A program made the position numbers and the translations under genes. Below the pieces are notes generated by a model, which searched no databases, had not been told where the DNA came from, and was given only the letters and a program-made list of their open reading frames with translations. Below are positions 28,858-38,940 of a stretch of 64,000 nt of DNA, in pieces. Origin of the DNA: Ginsengibacter hankyongi (lineage in GTDB: Bacteria > Bacteroidota > Bacteroidia > Chitinophagales > Chitinophagaceae); NCBI RefSeq assembly GCF_008710285.1, contig NZ_VYQF01000003.1, positions 434,001-498,000 of the forward strand, given 5' to 3'. How positions within the stretch are numbered: the first letter of the stretch is position 1; every line of letters begins with the position of its first letter.

Positions 28858-29516
28858 TGTATTCCGTATAAGAGTTTAACTACATTAATATCATTTTCAT
28901 CCCTGGAACGTTGTAGCGAAATCCCGATGTTGCGGGAATTAAATTGCACGAGATCATCATAATTTTGCTGCATTCCGTCTGCCGCTTTATTAATGATTTC
29001 GAGTCTTTTCGCGTCCGTCATTTGAGTCGTAAAGGAATTAATGACGAGCGCCAACTGATCCAGGTTCTTTACACTCTCCGCCAGGATGCCGGTGTAGACC
29101 TGTCCGATATAAAGGAGTTCATTTGCGGTAAAATGCCCGTCCTGCCTGACCCCGTTCCATGCGGAGTGATATTGCTTAACTAAAGAAACTTCCTGCTGCG
29201 TAATTTCTTTGATGCGGTGATAATACGATAACACATCCTTCACTTTCCAGAGTTCATCAAAATAATCCTGGTACAGATCCTTTTGTTTTTGTACCCAATC
29301 AGTGATCTGCCCTAACTTTAGTTCGGACATAGCATTTTCAATAACCTTTTGTGCATTTTGCAGCCAGATCGTTTTGGTCTGCAATCGTTGTATTTTAAGA
29401 TCAACCGCAATAATTGCCTTCTTTATCCCTGCCTTGATCACATCAAGGATCGGGTCCTGTGCACTGGCCGTCATTCCCAACAAAAAGAAACCTATACACA
29501 CCAACAGCTTTTTCAT
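28854..29516 (-). CDS. conjugative transposon protein TraI (VirB5-like), copy 1
   Basis: A 220-residue exported helical protein (signal peptide to about residue 19, MTASAQ). The N-terminal half (DVIKAGIKKAIIAVDLKIQRLQTKTIWLQNAQKVIENAMSELKL) is the part typical of CTn TraI proteins annotated as DUF4141-like. The C terminus has the shared motif LQRSRDENDINVVKLLYGIQ. It differs from copies 2 and 3 most in the N-terminal third and is the best match to canonical TraI. It follows the small lipoprotein gene by 5 bp and overlaps copy 2 by 4 bp. Confidence 0.75.
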   Translation of the reverse strand: MKKLLVCIGFFLLGMTASAQDPILDVIKAGIKKAIIAVDLKIQRLQTKTIWLQNAQKVIENAMSELKLGQITDWVQKQKDLYQDYFDELWKVKDVLSYYHRIKEITQQEVSLVKQYHSAWNGVRQDGHFTANELLYIGQVYTGILAESVKNLDQLALVINSFTTQMTDAKRLEIINKAADGMQQNYDDLVQFNSRNIGISLQRSRDENDINVVKLLYGIQ

Positions 29517-29521
29517 GTTTT

Positions 29522-29878
29522 CTATTTTATTTTTTTGTAGATACTGCTGCCTACCAGCAAAATATCTTTTGAGGCATCAAATAAAAAAATCTTACCTCTT
29601 TTATTTTCATTTAATGTTTGATTATGTTCATCGTAACTGGCTGTCCATTTTTCAAATTTTCTTTCCGGAGGTAACAAATGACGTTCTTTGATTCGTTGGT
29701 AAGTCGCTTTATGAATAATAGAATACGTAGTCTCGTTAATTGGGCCAATCACCAATGTATCTTTGCCTATACTATATTCGTTGGTAACCTCACGGCAATA
29801 GATACCCGAAATAAAATTTTTATTGTTCACCTGCGAGCTACAGCCATACAACCAACAGCAGAATAATATCTTTTTCAT
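29522..29878 (-). CDS. small lipoprotein in the tra operon
   Basis: A 118-residue protein with a short hydrophobic leader and candidate lipobox cysteines (FCCWLYGCSSQ, Cys13 likely lipidated). The body is hydrophilic and mostly beta-like (NEYSIGKDTLVIGPINETTYSIIHKATYQRI). It sits 3 bp after the VirB4-like gene and 5 bp before traI copy 1, so it is within the operon. Small lipoproteins at this place occur in other Bacteroidota elements; function is unknown. An entry-exclusion or outer-membrane anchoring role would be a guess. Confidence 0.65.
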   Translation of the reverse strand: MKKILFCCWLYGCSSQVNNKNFISGIYCREVTNEYSIGKDTLVIGPINETTYSIIHKATYQRIKERHLLPPERKFEKWTASYDEHNQTLNENKRGKIFLFDASKDILLVGSSIYKKIK

Positions 29879-29881
29879 ATT

Positions 29882-32359
29882 TTAATTTTTATTTTTTAAA
29901 TCGTTCGCCAAAGCAGCAATCCCTCTTTTCATGTCGCCATACTTTTTAGCATAAGCCTGCACTTTTACCTTTTCACTTTCTTCCGTGGTGTAGGTTAAAT
30001 ATTCTTCCATAGAAACTTCTGTCCGGTATACCCTCGAGAGCATTCCACCGAGAGAGATAAAAACTTCTTTGTATTTTTTTGCCGGGTCATTGGCTTTATT
30101 GACAGAGAGCACGAGCGCTTTTTCCTTTTCGGTCAGGCCCAGCAATTCCTGTACCTGGTCAAACTTGTTCTGGTATTTGGATTGGTCCAGCAAAATTTTG
30201 CAATCTGAATTATTGATAATGGCCTGCTTCACTACCGGTGACGAAATAATATCTTCCACTTCCTGGGTTACCACGATAGCTTCGCCAAAAAACTTTCTAA
30301 CTGTTTTAAATAAGTATTTGATGTATTCTGCCATGCCTTCCTTCGCAATCGCTTTCCAGGCTTCTTCTATCAGGATCATTTTGCGGACACCTTTCAGCTT
30401 GCGCATTTTGGAAATAAAAACTTCCATGATGATGATCGTTACTACAGGAAATAAAATGGGGTGGTCTTTGATATTGTCGAGCTCAAAAACGATAAACCTC
30501 TGTTGTAACAGGTCGAGGTTCTCCCTGGCGTTTAATAAATAATCAAACTCGCCGCCCTTGTAATATGGCCGAAGCACATACAGGAAGTTGGAGATATCAA
30601 AATCCTTATCCTTTACTTTATCATCTTGTAATACCTGTACAAAATCAGTCTGCAGGAATTCATAGAACGTATCGAAGCATCTGAAGATGCCTCCTTCCCC
30701 TTCAGGGGAAGGCCGGGATGGGGTTTCAAAATAAAGCTGCAAGGCATTACTCAGCGCTACATATTCACTTCGATTAAAATTTTCATTGTCTTTCTTCCAG
30801 AGAGCCAGAAGCAATGTTTTAATGCTTTCTTTTTTCTCTGTATCAAGCACCTCTCCCTCACCGATATAAAATGGATTGAAACGAATGGGATTGGTTTCAT
30901 CATAAGTGAAGTAATACCCGCCTACCATATCACATAAGCCTTTATAGCTATGCCCAACATCTACCAATACCACATGGGTTCCCTGCTCATAATAACTGCG
31001 CACCATATGATTGGTAAAAAAAGATTTACCGCTTCCTGATGGCCCGAGAATAAATTTATTACGATTGGTGCAGATTCCTTTCTTCATCGGCTCATCTGAA
31101 ATATCAACATGAACCGGCTTGCCGGTAAGCCTTTCTCCCAGCCTTATTCCAACAGGTGAAAGCGATGAATAATAATTGCTTTCAAGATTGAGGAAACAAC
31201 AGGCTTGTTCTGCAAATGTGTCGAACGTATCATTCATCGGGAAGTCTCCTTCGTTACCGGGCAGCCCTGCCCAATAGATTTGTGGTGCCCCATCCACTTC
31301 CTGTTTGGGGACGGCATCCATCTGTGCTAATGCTGAGCTCACCAGGTTTTTAATATCCTTTAGTTCTTCTGAATTCTCTGTCCAGGCGAGCACATTAAAA
31401 TGTGCCTTTACAGGAAGCCGTTGACCCGAGATCGCTTCATTTAAATAATCGTTCGTAGCATCTCTTCCGATAGTATTTTCTCTTGAATAGGCACTGAGAC
31501 TTTGCAGGCGTAATCTTTTACTTTCGAGCTTCTGGATGGTCTTTCTATAATCATCAATAAAAATGTATTGATTAAAAATATGATTGCACGGTAAGAGCTG
31601 CCCGAGCGGTGAAGCAAAGCCAATAGAGAACTTCGTTTTATCGGTGGAATATTTATCATAATTGATCCTCGACCCGCACAAAGCCGGAAGATCTTCTGCA
31701 TTAGCCAACGTATAGATTTGTGCCCATTGATTTCCCACCCTTATGCCTTCTTTGAATGAAATATCTTTTATGATGATGCGATCGCCTTCGGAGAGGAAAC
31801 AATACTTTTCGATTACGCCTGCCCGTTGGTTCGTACTTGATAATTGTTCATTGGATAATCTTTCCAGATGAATATACCCACTGTCTTCCAGTATCTTTTT
31901 AAACTGCCCCACGCTGTCCAAAAAATCCTGCAACATGGCCGGCTTCAGGGTTTGCTCGGGCACAATGGATCTTCTTATTAAATTTGAAAAAAGTGAATTA
32001 GCCACTTTTCTTCCCACAGGTTTCTTCGTTAGAAAGATGTAACAGGTATGCGCTAAATAAGGACGTTCATTAAAAAAACGTTCGCTGCTGCGGGATAAAA
32101 AGGATTGGTCTTCGCTCAAAAAATCAGGCTGGTATTTACAATCAATAAACCAATCTTGTTTATGAAAAACACTGTGGCGGGGTAAAACTTTTATGACCTT
32201 GATCCATGCCTGGTGAAAAGCTTCATAATCCTTATCTGATAAGGTGAATATCTCCGGCAAGCCTGCTTTGAATCCAACAGTAATATCACCCTGCTTTGAT
32301 AAAATAGCATCGTGCTCCACACCCATAACCGGCAATATGTCTTCTAATTGCTTTTCCAT
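29882..32359 (-). CDS. traG: conjugation ATPase TraG (VirB4-like)
   Basis: The cytoplasmic motor ATPase of the conjugation channel. I chose the ATG at 32359 (MEKQLEDILP), which gives 825 residues and overlaps the traF stop as TAATG; the frame is open further upstream but that part reads through traF in another frame. Walker A is at about residues 439-446 (GPSGSGKS), after an N-terminal VirB4 domain. Walker B is KMILIEEAWKAIA, followed by IVVTQEVEDI. A peptide ETPSRPSPEGEGGIFRCFD near residue 570 is foreign to the family and comes from a palindromic repeat at 30693-30712 inserted in frame. The motor may still work because this region is a surface loop in VirB4 proteins (inference). Confidence 0.9.
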   Translation of the reverse strand: MEKQLEDILPVMGVEHDAILSKQGDITVGFKAGLPEIFTLSDKDYEAFHQAWIKVIKVLPRHSVFHKQDWFIDCKYQPDFLSEDQSFLSRSSERFFNERPYLAHTCYIFLTKKPVGRKVANSLFSNLIRRSIVPEQTLKPAMLQDFLDSVGQFKKILEDSGYIHLERLSNEQLSSTNQRAGVIEKYCFLSEGDRIIIKDISFKEGIRVGNQWAQIYTLANAEDLPALCGSRINYDKYSTDKTKFSIGFASPLGQLLPCNHIFNQYIFIDDYRKTIQKLESKRLRLQSLSAYSRENTIGRDATNDYLNEAISGQRLPVKAHFNVLAWTENSEELKDIKNLVSSALAQMDAVPKQEVDGAPQIYWAGLPGNEGDFPMNDTFDTFAEQACCFLNLESNYYSSLSPVGIRLGERLTGKPVHVDISDEPMKKGICTNRNKFILGPSGSGKSFFTNHMVRSYYEQGTHVVLVDVGHSYKGLCDMVGGYYFTYDETNPIRFNPFYIGEGEVLDTEKKESIKTLLLALWKKDNENFNRSEYVALSNALQLYFETPSRPSPEGEGGIFRCFDTFYEFLQTDFVQVLQDDKVKDKDFDISNFLYVLRPYYKGGEFDYLLNARENLDLLQQRFIVFELDNIKDHPILFPVVTIIIMEVFISKMRKLKGVRKMILIEEAWKAIAKEGMAEYIKYLFKTVRKFFGEAIVVTQEVEDIISSPVVKQAIINNSDCKILLDQSKYQNKFDQVQELLGLTEKEKALVLSVNKANDPAKKYKEVFISLGGMLSRVYRTEVSMEEYLTYTTEESEKVKVQAYAKKYGDMKRGIAALANDLKNKN
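30680..30730. repeat. palindromic dispersed repeat inserted in the VirB4-like gene
   Basis: An 8-bp inverted repeat (CCTTCCCC, 30693-30700; GGGGAAGG, 30705-30712) closes a TTCA loop and is flanked by GGCCGGGATGGGG. From memory, the pattern of a palindrome beside CCCCATCCCGGCC is a common dispersed repeat in Bacteroidota genomes, usually between genes. Here it keeps the reading frame and encodes Pro-Ser-Pro-Glu-Gly-Glu-Gly. Confidence 0.8.
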
Positions 32360-32673
32360 TACTGTTTCATAAATATTTTCCTGCTTCTGCAGGTGATTAA
32401 TTTCGGAACGCCTTTCCTGGCCACTTTCTTCATCATTCCATGTTCCCCATAAGTACGGCTGAGCTTGTACACATACATAAATAATCCTGTTGCGAGTGCT
32501 ACAATCAATCCCAGGCAAACAAATGTGTTTACGCCACAGATATAGAGAATCGCAAACAGGATCAGCAGGCCCAATAATCCACCTCCCAAATACCAGATAT
32601 ACTGGGCTTTCAAACCCTTAAATTCGATGGGTTTGTTGACTCCTTTATTGATATTATATACACTCGTGCTCAT
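32359..32673 (-). CDS. traF: conjugative transposon protein TraF (VirB3-like, DUF4133)
   Basis: A 104-residue inner-membrane protein from the ATG at 32673. It begins MSTSVYNINKGVNKPIEFKGLKAQYIWYL, the family signature, followed by two adjacent transmembrane helices (GGGLLGLLILFAILYICG and NTFVCLGLIVALATGLFMYVY) and a basic tail (MMKKVARKGVPKLITCRSR). A longer frame starting at 32721 exists but would add 16 residues not typical of TraF. VirB3-like proteins partner VirB4; the stop codon overlaps the traG start (TAATG). Confidence 0.88.
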   Translation of the reverse strand: MSTSVYNINKGVNKPIEFKGLKAQYIWYLGGGLLGLLILFAILYICGVNTFVCLGLIVALATGLFMYVYKLSRTYGEHGMMKKVARKGVPKLITCRSRKIFMKQ

Positions 32674-32740
32674 TACTAACATTTTAATTTCTGCCGCATT
32701 TTTAAAAAGAACAGGACACAAAGTTCATATCCTTTACAAG

Positions 32741-32778
32741 CCTTCTTTCACACTATGATCCGTATTCTGCAAAAAATA
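32741..32778 (-). promoter_or_regulatory. 38-bp conserved upstream element, copy A
   Basis: This sequence, 68 bp upstream of the traF start, matches 34 of 38 bases with copy B at 39826-39863, which lies just upstream of the small membrane protein gene before traE. Being repeated at the front of two tra gene blocks suggests a promoter or regulator-binding site. It overlaps the 3' edge region of the short traF-like frame (32786-32908). No exact consensus promoter was seen. Confidence 0.5.
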
Positions 32779-32785
32779 TTTTTAT

Positions 32786-32908
32786 TTACAAACCCGTTTC
32801 ATAATTCAAATCCCGAAGCAATTTACATTGCCATAAAAGCCATTTGGGTGAACCAAAGTGAATCGAAAGTGAACTGCCTTTATTGATTGCGTATACGCTT
32901 GTCGTCAT
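32786..32908 (-). pseudogene. 40-codon traF-like fragment
   Basis: A short frame beginning ATG at 32908 encodes MTTSVYAINKG, matching the first 11 residues of TraF (MSTSVYNINKG) with the same spacing, then diverges (SSLSIHFGSPKWLLWQC) and stops at 32786. The DNA just upstream of the ATG also resembles that upstream of traF (CATTACTAA-x-ATTTTAA on the plus strand). It is probably the 5' end of a duplicated, decayed traF. Alternatively it is a tiny gene of its own. Confidence 0.55.
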
Positions 32909-32918
32909 TACTAATATT

Positions 32919-35900
32919 TTAAATCCTCAAACTCCGTTTCTTTCGTTGAGGGATTTCTTTTTCTGATAAGCAACTGTTCTCCGTTTTTAATTCTTTATAC
33001 TCCATTTTTATAACAGGCGCTTCTTTTATTTCAACTGTATTATCATCTGGTGCGTTATGTTGCTTCATTTGATTCGCCTGGATCTTTATAGAAATTTCTC
33101 TTTCTAATTTTGAAACATCTTTTTTCAATTGCGATAGTTCTTCCTCTCTTTCAAATGGCTTTGAAACTAATTGCTGTAACATGGGAATATTTTGTTCCAG
33201 CTCCTGCAGGTTCTTTTGATATTTTTCTTTCAATGTGTCCACCCGGTCGATGGCATTCAAAAAATGCCTTGCTGCAATTTTTGGATTATCAATATTGATA
33301 TGCCCCTGGTTCCAGGTATATTTTATCCCGGTTTTACTACTTTCAGCATAATAAACATTCTGATAGCGGTATTCAAACATCCCCTTGTCTTCATACGTTT
33401 CCTTTTGACTTCGGATATATAAATCAAATCCGTAGAGCGTACCCATTTTCTGGGTATTATCTTCCGCGGTTTTGGGTTTCCATGTTGCGGAAAGTTTAAT
33501 CAAATAAATTCCAATGGCTTCAGGGTCCGCAGAGTTGAAACTATCTAATTGTATTGAATTAATCTTCGTCCCTTCTTTATCAAATTGCAACTGGCTTTTA
33601 TAGCTAACCTCATCCTGTGTAAGCTTACTTAAAGTTTGGCTGGTTGTCTCTTTATCTCTTTCGAAACTCTCCAATTGAAATCTTGATCTTATGACTTCTT
33701 TATGATGGGCATTTCTTAAACTCTCCAACACGGCAATCTTTTTTTCCATTTTAGATTTTTCCAGGAGCGTGGTATCTCCTGAAAGAATAGCGATGTATTC
33801 TGAAAAATTCATCCCGCTTTTTTCGTCAATAGCGCCTTCATCGATCGTCCGTACATTCAGCTCACAGTTTTTCATCTGGCTAATAAAAGTTTGCTTATTC
33901 TTCAATAGGTTAAACTTATAGTTATCGAGTGATTGCTCAACCGCGTAGATGTAATTCTTTACCTTATTGCCATACGCTTGCTTCGCCAGGATATTTCCCT
34001 GCCTTGCACCCCGGCCATTTCTTTGTTCCAGTTCCGAAGGCTTCCATGGAATATCCAAATGATGCATCGCGATAACGTTTCGCTGAACATTTAAACCGGT
34101 GCCTGCCTTTTCGGTACTACCCAACAATATTCTTATCTCACCATTGTTCATTTTGCGGAACAGCTCGGGCTTTTGCCGGTCCGTCCAGTCGTGAATGAAA
34201 GTAATATGATGGGTAGGTATTGAAAAATGATTGACTAATTTATCTTTTAAAGCATCATAGATATTGAAAGCATCAGTCTTCGGCGTCCCAATATCACTAA
34301 AGATGATTTGGGTGCCTCTTTGTTGATTACTTAACTGGTATAACTCTGCTACTTTCCTGGCGCATACGTTTACTTTGTTGTTGGGATGATCTTCATAAAT
34401 AAATGGATGGATAAGCCGCATATCTGCCGCCATCTTTTTTGCGTAGTTGGTAGCAATCAGCATCCGGCCTTTATCTTCTTCTTTGGTTAAGGGCGGCCTT
34501 CCTATTAATTCGCCATCCCCTGTTTTTGCAAAGGCCATTAGCTTTTTAATAAACTTCTGCTGGTCGGGCGTTGGCGGAATATTTACTAATTGCTCATCGA
34601 GTTCGGGCTTATCTAAATTGATATGGCGGGCTGTTTTATAATCCGTGATTTCATTATAGAAGAGCGCGAGTTCAGGGACTTTAATAAAATGACGGAAACG
34701 TTCCTTGGCAATAATTTCATTGGTAACAGAAAATTCAAAGTCAACGGTTTTCCTGGCGAACACGGCTGCCCATGCATCAAAATTTTCAATTTGCTGTCGC
34801 TGCATTTCATGTGGCCGCAGGTACTTAAAGAGTAAATACATTTCTGTAAGGCTGTTGGATATGGGGGTACCTGATAAAAAGGTTACACATAAATCACTGT
34901 CGAATTTTTCCTGGAGTGTTCGTAAGGCAAAGAGCATATTCAAAGCTTTCTGGCTGCCCTGCATATTGCCTAATCCCGCAACCCGTTCGTGCCGGGTGGT
35001 AAATGTGAGGTTCTTAAATTTATGTGATTCATCGACGAACAAATGATCAATCCCGAGGTCCTTAAAGTTGATACCCGCGTCTTTCTTTTGCTCGATATCC
35101 CTGAGAATCGTACTCAGCTTTATTTGTAAATTATTTTTTCTTATTTCCAAACCTTTCAGCATGCGCCTGGAGACTTCTCCACCCGTTTGTTTTAAGGTGT
35201 ACAGATCCTTCTCTACATTATCCAGTTCAGCCTGGAATATTTGTTGTTGTATTTCGGGGCTCTGTGGTATTTTACCAAACTGGTCATGCGTTAAGATGAT
35301 ACAATCCCAGTTATTATTTTTGATTTCATGCGATAGCCGTATTCTCTTTGCAGGCGTAAAATCATTTTCTCCCGGCGCTAACAATTTTGCATTGGGATAA
35401 GCCTTACGATAGGTTTCTCTTATCTGGTTTACATTGGATTTTAATGCCAGTATTACCGGCTTGTTTACAATTCCAAGGCGCTTCATTTCATGAGCTGCCA
35501 CGATCATCGTTAAGGTTTTACCCAGGCCTACTTCATGGTCAATCAGGGCGCCCCTGTTTTGAATGATACGCCACACCGAATTTTTTTGGGAGCTATATAA
35601 GTCTTCAATGCCTAATCTTTGTTTATCTAATCCGGGAAATTGTAAATGGCTTCCATCATATTCTCTCAATACATAACAGTTGAATGTGTTGTTATAGAGA
35701 TTTTCTATTTCATTTTTATCTTGCGATGGTAATTCTTTGAGCCATTCTGTAAAATGGTTGCGGATAGATTCAATCTTTTGATGCGCTAACTGTATAGCGT
35801 CGTTATCAGGAACACGGATGGTTTTATCACCTAAGTCAACCTCATAAGTATAAAATGGAGTAGTATTTTCCAGTGCATGTTCAAGCAAAGTATGGCCATA

Positions 35901-38420
35901 CGATGTTTTGCCACTTTTGGTGGTAACAGCATATTCCTGGTTGGTTTTTGCATTGCTCCCGTTAATCTTCACTTTGAAATTATCGGTGGAAGAAAAATAG
36001 TTTATTTCTGTAGTCAGTTCAAAAAGGCTCGAAGCAAAACGATTATAATATTCCTGTGGTATCCATCTTTCGCCCAAATTGAAATCTAATAATTCAAATG
36101 GAATTTTTTCCGGCTGTATTTTTTCTAATGCCTGCAGGCTTCTTTGTAATTGTGCATTTTCAGGAGCTTGTTCTGCTGCTTCTTTTGCCAGACCAAGTTT
36201 AATCACAACATTACCGCTTAAAAACTGATCAGAAGTTTCCCAGGCTTTGTTTGCAGGGTTCAAATAAATATGATCGCCTAATGCACGAATGGTTTCATTT
36301 TCTGTACCGCCAATTGCCGCCGCAATAAAATCAAGATCCACTACCCCCTTATCATTTAAGCTTTTTGCCAAAGCTTCTAAGGGATCTTCTGTATGGAATG
36401 CCACCTGCTGTATAGGCGATTGCGTAAGGATATCGGCTTTAAAATATTGATCTCCTTCTTTCCTTTCCAGGGATGCAAGTACCATAAAACCAAATGCCTC
36501 ATCCTTTATAATACGGTGACGGCTAGACGCAGTATTCAACATGCCAAAGCCAGATACCATGGCATCGTACAATTCATTCAGTTGTTTTCGTAATACTTCG
36601 CTCTCATTATCGGCAAGCTGTAAATAAGTATCTCTTACCTTGGTATATTGTTCATAAAAATCAATATCTTTTTTATCATCCCTGGCTGGTATAAAAACAG
36701 GGTGTTCTTTTTCAGAAGCTTCATAAGAAACAAAACCTACGCTGCCATTGTGGACGATCAATGTTCCATCTTTATGATAAGGATTCGGATTGGTTAATTC
36801 ATCTAATTGTCCGTCCCTTTTATTAAATGCAACATGAAACGCTGATTCCCCTTCGTTATAAAATTGATGGGGGTATTCCTGTAACTTGTTTGATAAGTCG
36901 TTGAGCTCATGATGGATGGCGGAAGCGCTCATCCAGTTAACGGGGAATTGAACTTCGCCTATATTAGAATAGAGTTTATAAACATATTGCTTAAAGCCTG
37001 ATGATTTAGCGGTAAGCATCACAATGGCTTCATGATCCGGCTTGTCTTTGGTTTTAATAATGTTTAAAATTCTGGCACTTTGTTTTTGAACAACAGTAGC
37101 ATCTAGGTCATTGATATAGGCCATAGCCCGGTTAATATTGGCTGCAGGTGCAGCATCAAATAAACCCAATTGCACAGAAGAGTTATCGGCCTTGTTTTCA
37201 GGCATTGGCAGATAAGTGAGTTGCTTGCCTTTTGCAATCCTTTCTTTTGCCGTTACCTCTAAAACAAATTTTTCTTTGTCGAATCGTTTAGCTATTCCCT
37301 CGCTAATCGTCGCTGCTAACTTTTCACCTATTGCATTAATATCTCCATGTTGCCAAATAGTCTCATGGGCTTTACCATATTGATTTTTGCCGGGCTTTAT
37401 CTCATCACCTAAAACTATTTCCGGGTGATTGAATACATAACTATTTACAGGATAATCTCCATAATCGTTGTTTAACTCAATAGTATCTAAGAGTAATTGC
37501 TCACTATGCGACAAATCGATTTTGCCTGTATTTTTTTGAACAATCAACAAATGGCTGGAAGCCTCTGTGTTACCGGTATCCTTAATCAGGTTATCAGGCA
37601 TTACATTCAGGCTAATAAAATCTGCACGCGTAAATAAATATTCTCTTGCCTTTTGGTTGGATGGACTGTTTAAAAACGAATCAGTGGTGAGGTAGGCCAA
37701 CAGCCCGCCTTCTTTAATTTTATCCAGGCCTTTTTCGAAAAAATAGTTATGAATCTTTCCCGATAAATTTTCATCGCGTAATGTTTCATCATACACCCGG
37801 AAATTTCCAAATGGAATATTGCTTACTATTAAATCAAACTTCCCGTTTTCATCATGGGAAGTATTTTCGAAACCTTTGATCTGTACAGAAACAGGAACGG
37901 GAATCGAGCTGCTGAGAGCAGTCAATACCCGTCCCGTCAGCATATCTTTTTCAACTGCTGTAATATTTTTTAGATCCGGAAAAGCGTTTACTGCTTCCGT
38001 TAGGAATATCCCTGCACCACTGCTGGGTTCATAAATACTTGTAGGTTTAAGTCCCTGCTCTTTTAATATATTGAATAAAGTTTGAGGTACTATGGCAGGG
38101 GTATAAAATGCAGTGAGAATACTGTTTTTAATCGAATCAATTACCTGCTTATATTCCGTTTCATTAAAATGACTTTGCAATAACTGATGCAAAGCCATCA
38201 CTTGGGGATAGAGTTGTATATCTTCTTTTGAAGCGTTGAGTTTCCTCCATTCTTCTACTGGTGCTTTTGGAAATAATATGGCCTTCAGCCCTCCGAACCC
38301 GGCATACTTTTTTAAGGTCTGCACATTTTTGTCTGAAAGCAATTGTCCTTCTTTCCATTCCAACGCCATTCCTATAGCAATAATATTATCCTGTAATTTT
38401 TGCTGGCTGTTATAACTCAT
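32919..38420 (-). CDS. N6-adenine methylase fused to SNF2-type helicase, conjugative-element protein
   Basis: A giant 1833-residue cytoplasmic protein. The N-terminal third has methylase motifs: EPSSGAGIF near residue 130 (motif I) and [11 protein letters not shown] near 185 (motif IV, NIPF in place of NPPF). The middle carries a superfamily 2 helicase: DHEVGLGKT at about 957 (Walker A), VDESHKF near 1130 (DEAH-like box), LSGTPISNS, then [13 protein letters not shown] and [11 protein letters not shown] at about 1465 (motif VI). A coiled-coil-rich C-terminal part ends in a basic tail. Proteins of this design are carried by many Bacteroidota conjugative elements and are thought to act in DNA modification or protection from restriction during transfer. 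The frame is intact, so it is probably functional. Confidence 0.85.
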   Translation of the reverse strand: MSYNSQQKLQDNIIAIGMALEWKEGQLLSDKNVQTLKKYAGFGGLKAILFPKAPVEEWRKLNASKEDIQLYPQVMALHQLLQSHFNETEYKQVIDSIKNSILTAFYTPAIVPQTLFNILKEQGLKPTSIYEPSSGAGIFLTEAVNAFPDLKNITAVEKDMLTGRVLTALSSSIPVPVSVQIKGFENTSHDENGKFDLIVSNIPFGNFRVYDETLRDENLSGKIHNYFFEKGLDKIKEGGLLAYLTTDSFLNSPSNQKAREYLFTRADFISLNVMPDNLIKDTGNTEASSHLLIVQKNTGKIDLSHSEQLLLDTIELNNDYGDYPVNSYVFNHPEIVLGDEIKPGKNQYGKAHETIWQHGDINAIGEKLAATISEGIAKRFDKEKFVLEVTAKERIAKGKQLTYLPMPENKADNSSVQLGLFDAAPAANINRAMAYINDLDATVVQKQSARILNIIKTKDKPDHEAIVMLTAKSSGFKQYVYKLYSNIGEVQFPVNWMSASAIHHELNDLSNKLQEYPHQFYNEGESAFHVAFNKRDGQLDELTNPNPYHKDGTLIVHNGSVGFVSYEASEKEHPVFIPARDDKKDIDFYEQYTKVRDTYLQLADNESEVLRKQLNELYDAMVSGFGMLNTASSRHRIIKDEAFGFMVLASLERKEGDQYFKADILTQSPIQQVAFHTEDPLEALAKSLNDKGVVDLDFIAAAIGGTENETIRALGDHIYLNPANKAWETSDQFLSGNVVIKLGLAKEAAEQAPENAQLQRSLQALEKIQPEKIPFELLDFNLGERWIPQEYYNRFASSLFELTTEINYFSSTDNFKVKINGSNAKTNQEYAVTTKSGKTSYGHTLLEHALENTTPFYTYEVDLGDKTIRVPDNDAIQLAHQKIESIRNHFTEWLKELPSQDKNEIENLYNNTFNCYVLREYDGSHLQFPGLDKQRLGIEDLYSSQKNSVWRIIQNRGALIDHEVGLGKTLTMIVAAHEMKRLGIVNKPVILALKSNVNQIRETYRKAYPNAKLLAPGENDFTPAKRIRLSHEIKNNNWDCIILTHDQFGKIPQSPEIQQQIFQAELDNVEKDLYTLKQTGGEVSRRMLKGLEIRKNNLQIKLSTILRDIEQKKDAGINFKDLGIDHLFVDESHKFKNLTFTTRHERVAGLGNMQGSQKALNMLFALRTLQEKFDSDLCVTFLSGTPISNSLTEMYLLFKYLRPHEMQRQQIENFDAWAAVFARKTVDFEFSVTNEIIAKERFRHFIKVPELALFYNEITDYKTARHINLDKPELDEQLVNIPPTPDQQKFIKKLMAFAKTGDGELIGRPPLTKEEDKGRMLIATNYAKKMAADMRLIHPFIYEDHPNNKVNVCARKVAELYQLSNQQRGTQIIFSDIGTPKTDAFNIYDALKDKLVNHFSIPTHHITFIHDWTDRQKPELFRKMNNGEIRILLGSTEKAGTGLNVQRNVIAMHHLDIPWKPSELEQRNGRGARQGNILAKQAYGNKVKNYIYAVEQSLDNYKFNLLKNKQTFISQMKNCELNVRTIDEGAIDEKSGMNFSEYIAILSGDTTLLEKSKMEKKIAVLESLRNAHHKEVIRSRFQLESFERDKETTSQTLSKLTQDEVSYKSQLQFDKEGTKINSIQLDSFNSADPEAIGIYLIKLSATWKPKTAEDNTQKMGTLYGFDLYIRSQKETYEDKGMFEYRYQNVYYAESSKTGIKYTWNQGHINIDNPKIAARHFLNAIDRVDTLKEKYQKNLQELEQNIPMLQQLVSKPFEREEELSQLKKDVSKLEREISIKIQANQMKQHNAPDDNTVEIKEAPVIKMEYKELKTENSCLSEKEIPQRKKRSLRI

Positions 38421-38433
38421 GACTCATACTTGT

Positions 38434-38447
38434 CTGCCGACAGGCAG
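38434..38447. repeat. short hairpin CTGCC-GACA-GGCAG
   Basis: A 5-bp inverted repeat with a 4-nt loop, followed on the plus strand by a T run. It lies in the 31-bp gap between the DUF1896 gene stop and the methylase-helicase start. It resembles the short palindromes scattered through Bacteroidota genomes. A role in mRNA processing between the two genes is possible but unproven. Confidence 0.45.
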
Positions 38448-38451
38448 GTTT

Positions 38452-38883
38452 TTACTTGTTGCTTTCTAAGTATTCAGCAATAGCTCCTGTAACCGAATAT
38501 TTTAATTCCCTGTTATCTTCATTTTCCAATGTAAATCCTACGGCATCGAATAAGGGCTGGCTGTATTTTATGAGGTTAATTACTTCAAATTGTAAGGTTC
38601 CTGAATTTTGTAAGCGCCTGTAAGTGGCTTCAAATTCTTCTTCGAGTATGCCATAGATATAATGATACTTTGAAGGCCGCAAATCCTCCGTTAGTATGTC
38701 CATGCAGGCCTCTTCAATAATATAAGCAGGCTGTTTTCCGGTTTCCTGTAGTAAACCATCTACTAACTTTATTTTATCGGATAGGTATTCAGTTACCTTC
38801 TTTTCTTCCTCCAATTGAACTAGTATATCGGGGTTGTTCTCCCGTATGTAGTCATGAAGTTTTTTTATTAGTATCTTTTGCAT
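38452..38883 (-). CDS. DUF1896 family protein
   Basis: A 143-residue helical soluble protein with the familiar DUF1896 text: FVLH-like start (KKLHDYIRENNPDIL), AYIIEEACMDILTEDLRPSKYHYIYGILEEEFEATYRRLQNSG. The family occurs in Bacteroidota mobile elements and often stands directly upstream of the large methylase-helicase, as here (31 bp). No catalytic residues are known. A DNA-processing or regulatory partner of the methylase is inferred from this recurring pairing. Confidence 0.8.
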   Translation of the reverse strand: MQKILIKKLHDYIRENNPDILVQLEEEKKVTEYLSDKIKLVDGLLQETGKQPAYIIEEACMDILTEDLRPSKYHYIYGILEEEFEATYRRLQNSGTLQFEVINLIKYSQPLFDAVGFTLENEDNRELKYSVTGAIAEYLESNK

Positions 38884-38940
38884 GTGATTTAGATTTTATT
38901 AAATTGTCTATTGACCATTCACGATTGACCATTCCCTCCC

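Noticed and set aside
29882-32518. Long version of the VirB4-like gene starting at 32518
   Set aside because: The extra 53 residues are read out of frame from traF coding DNA; the ATG at 32359 with TAATG coupling is the likely start.
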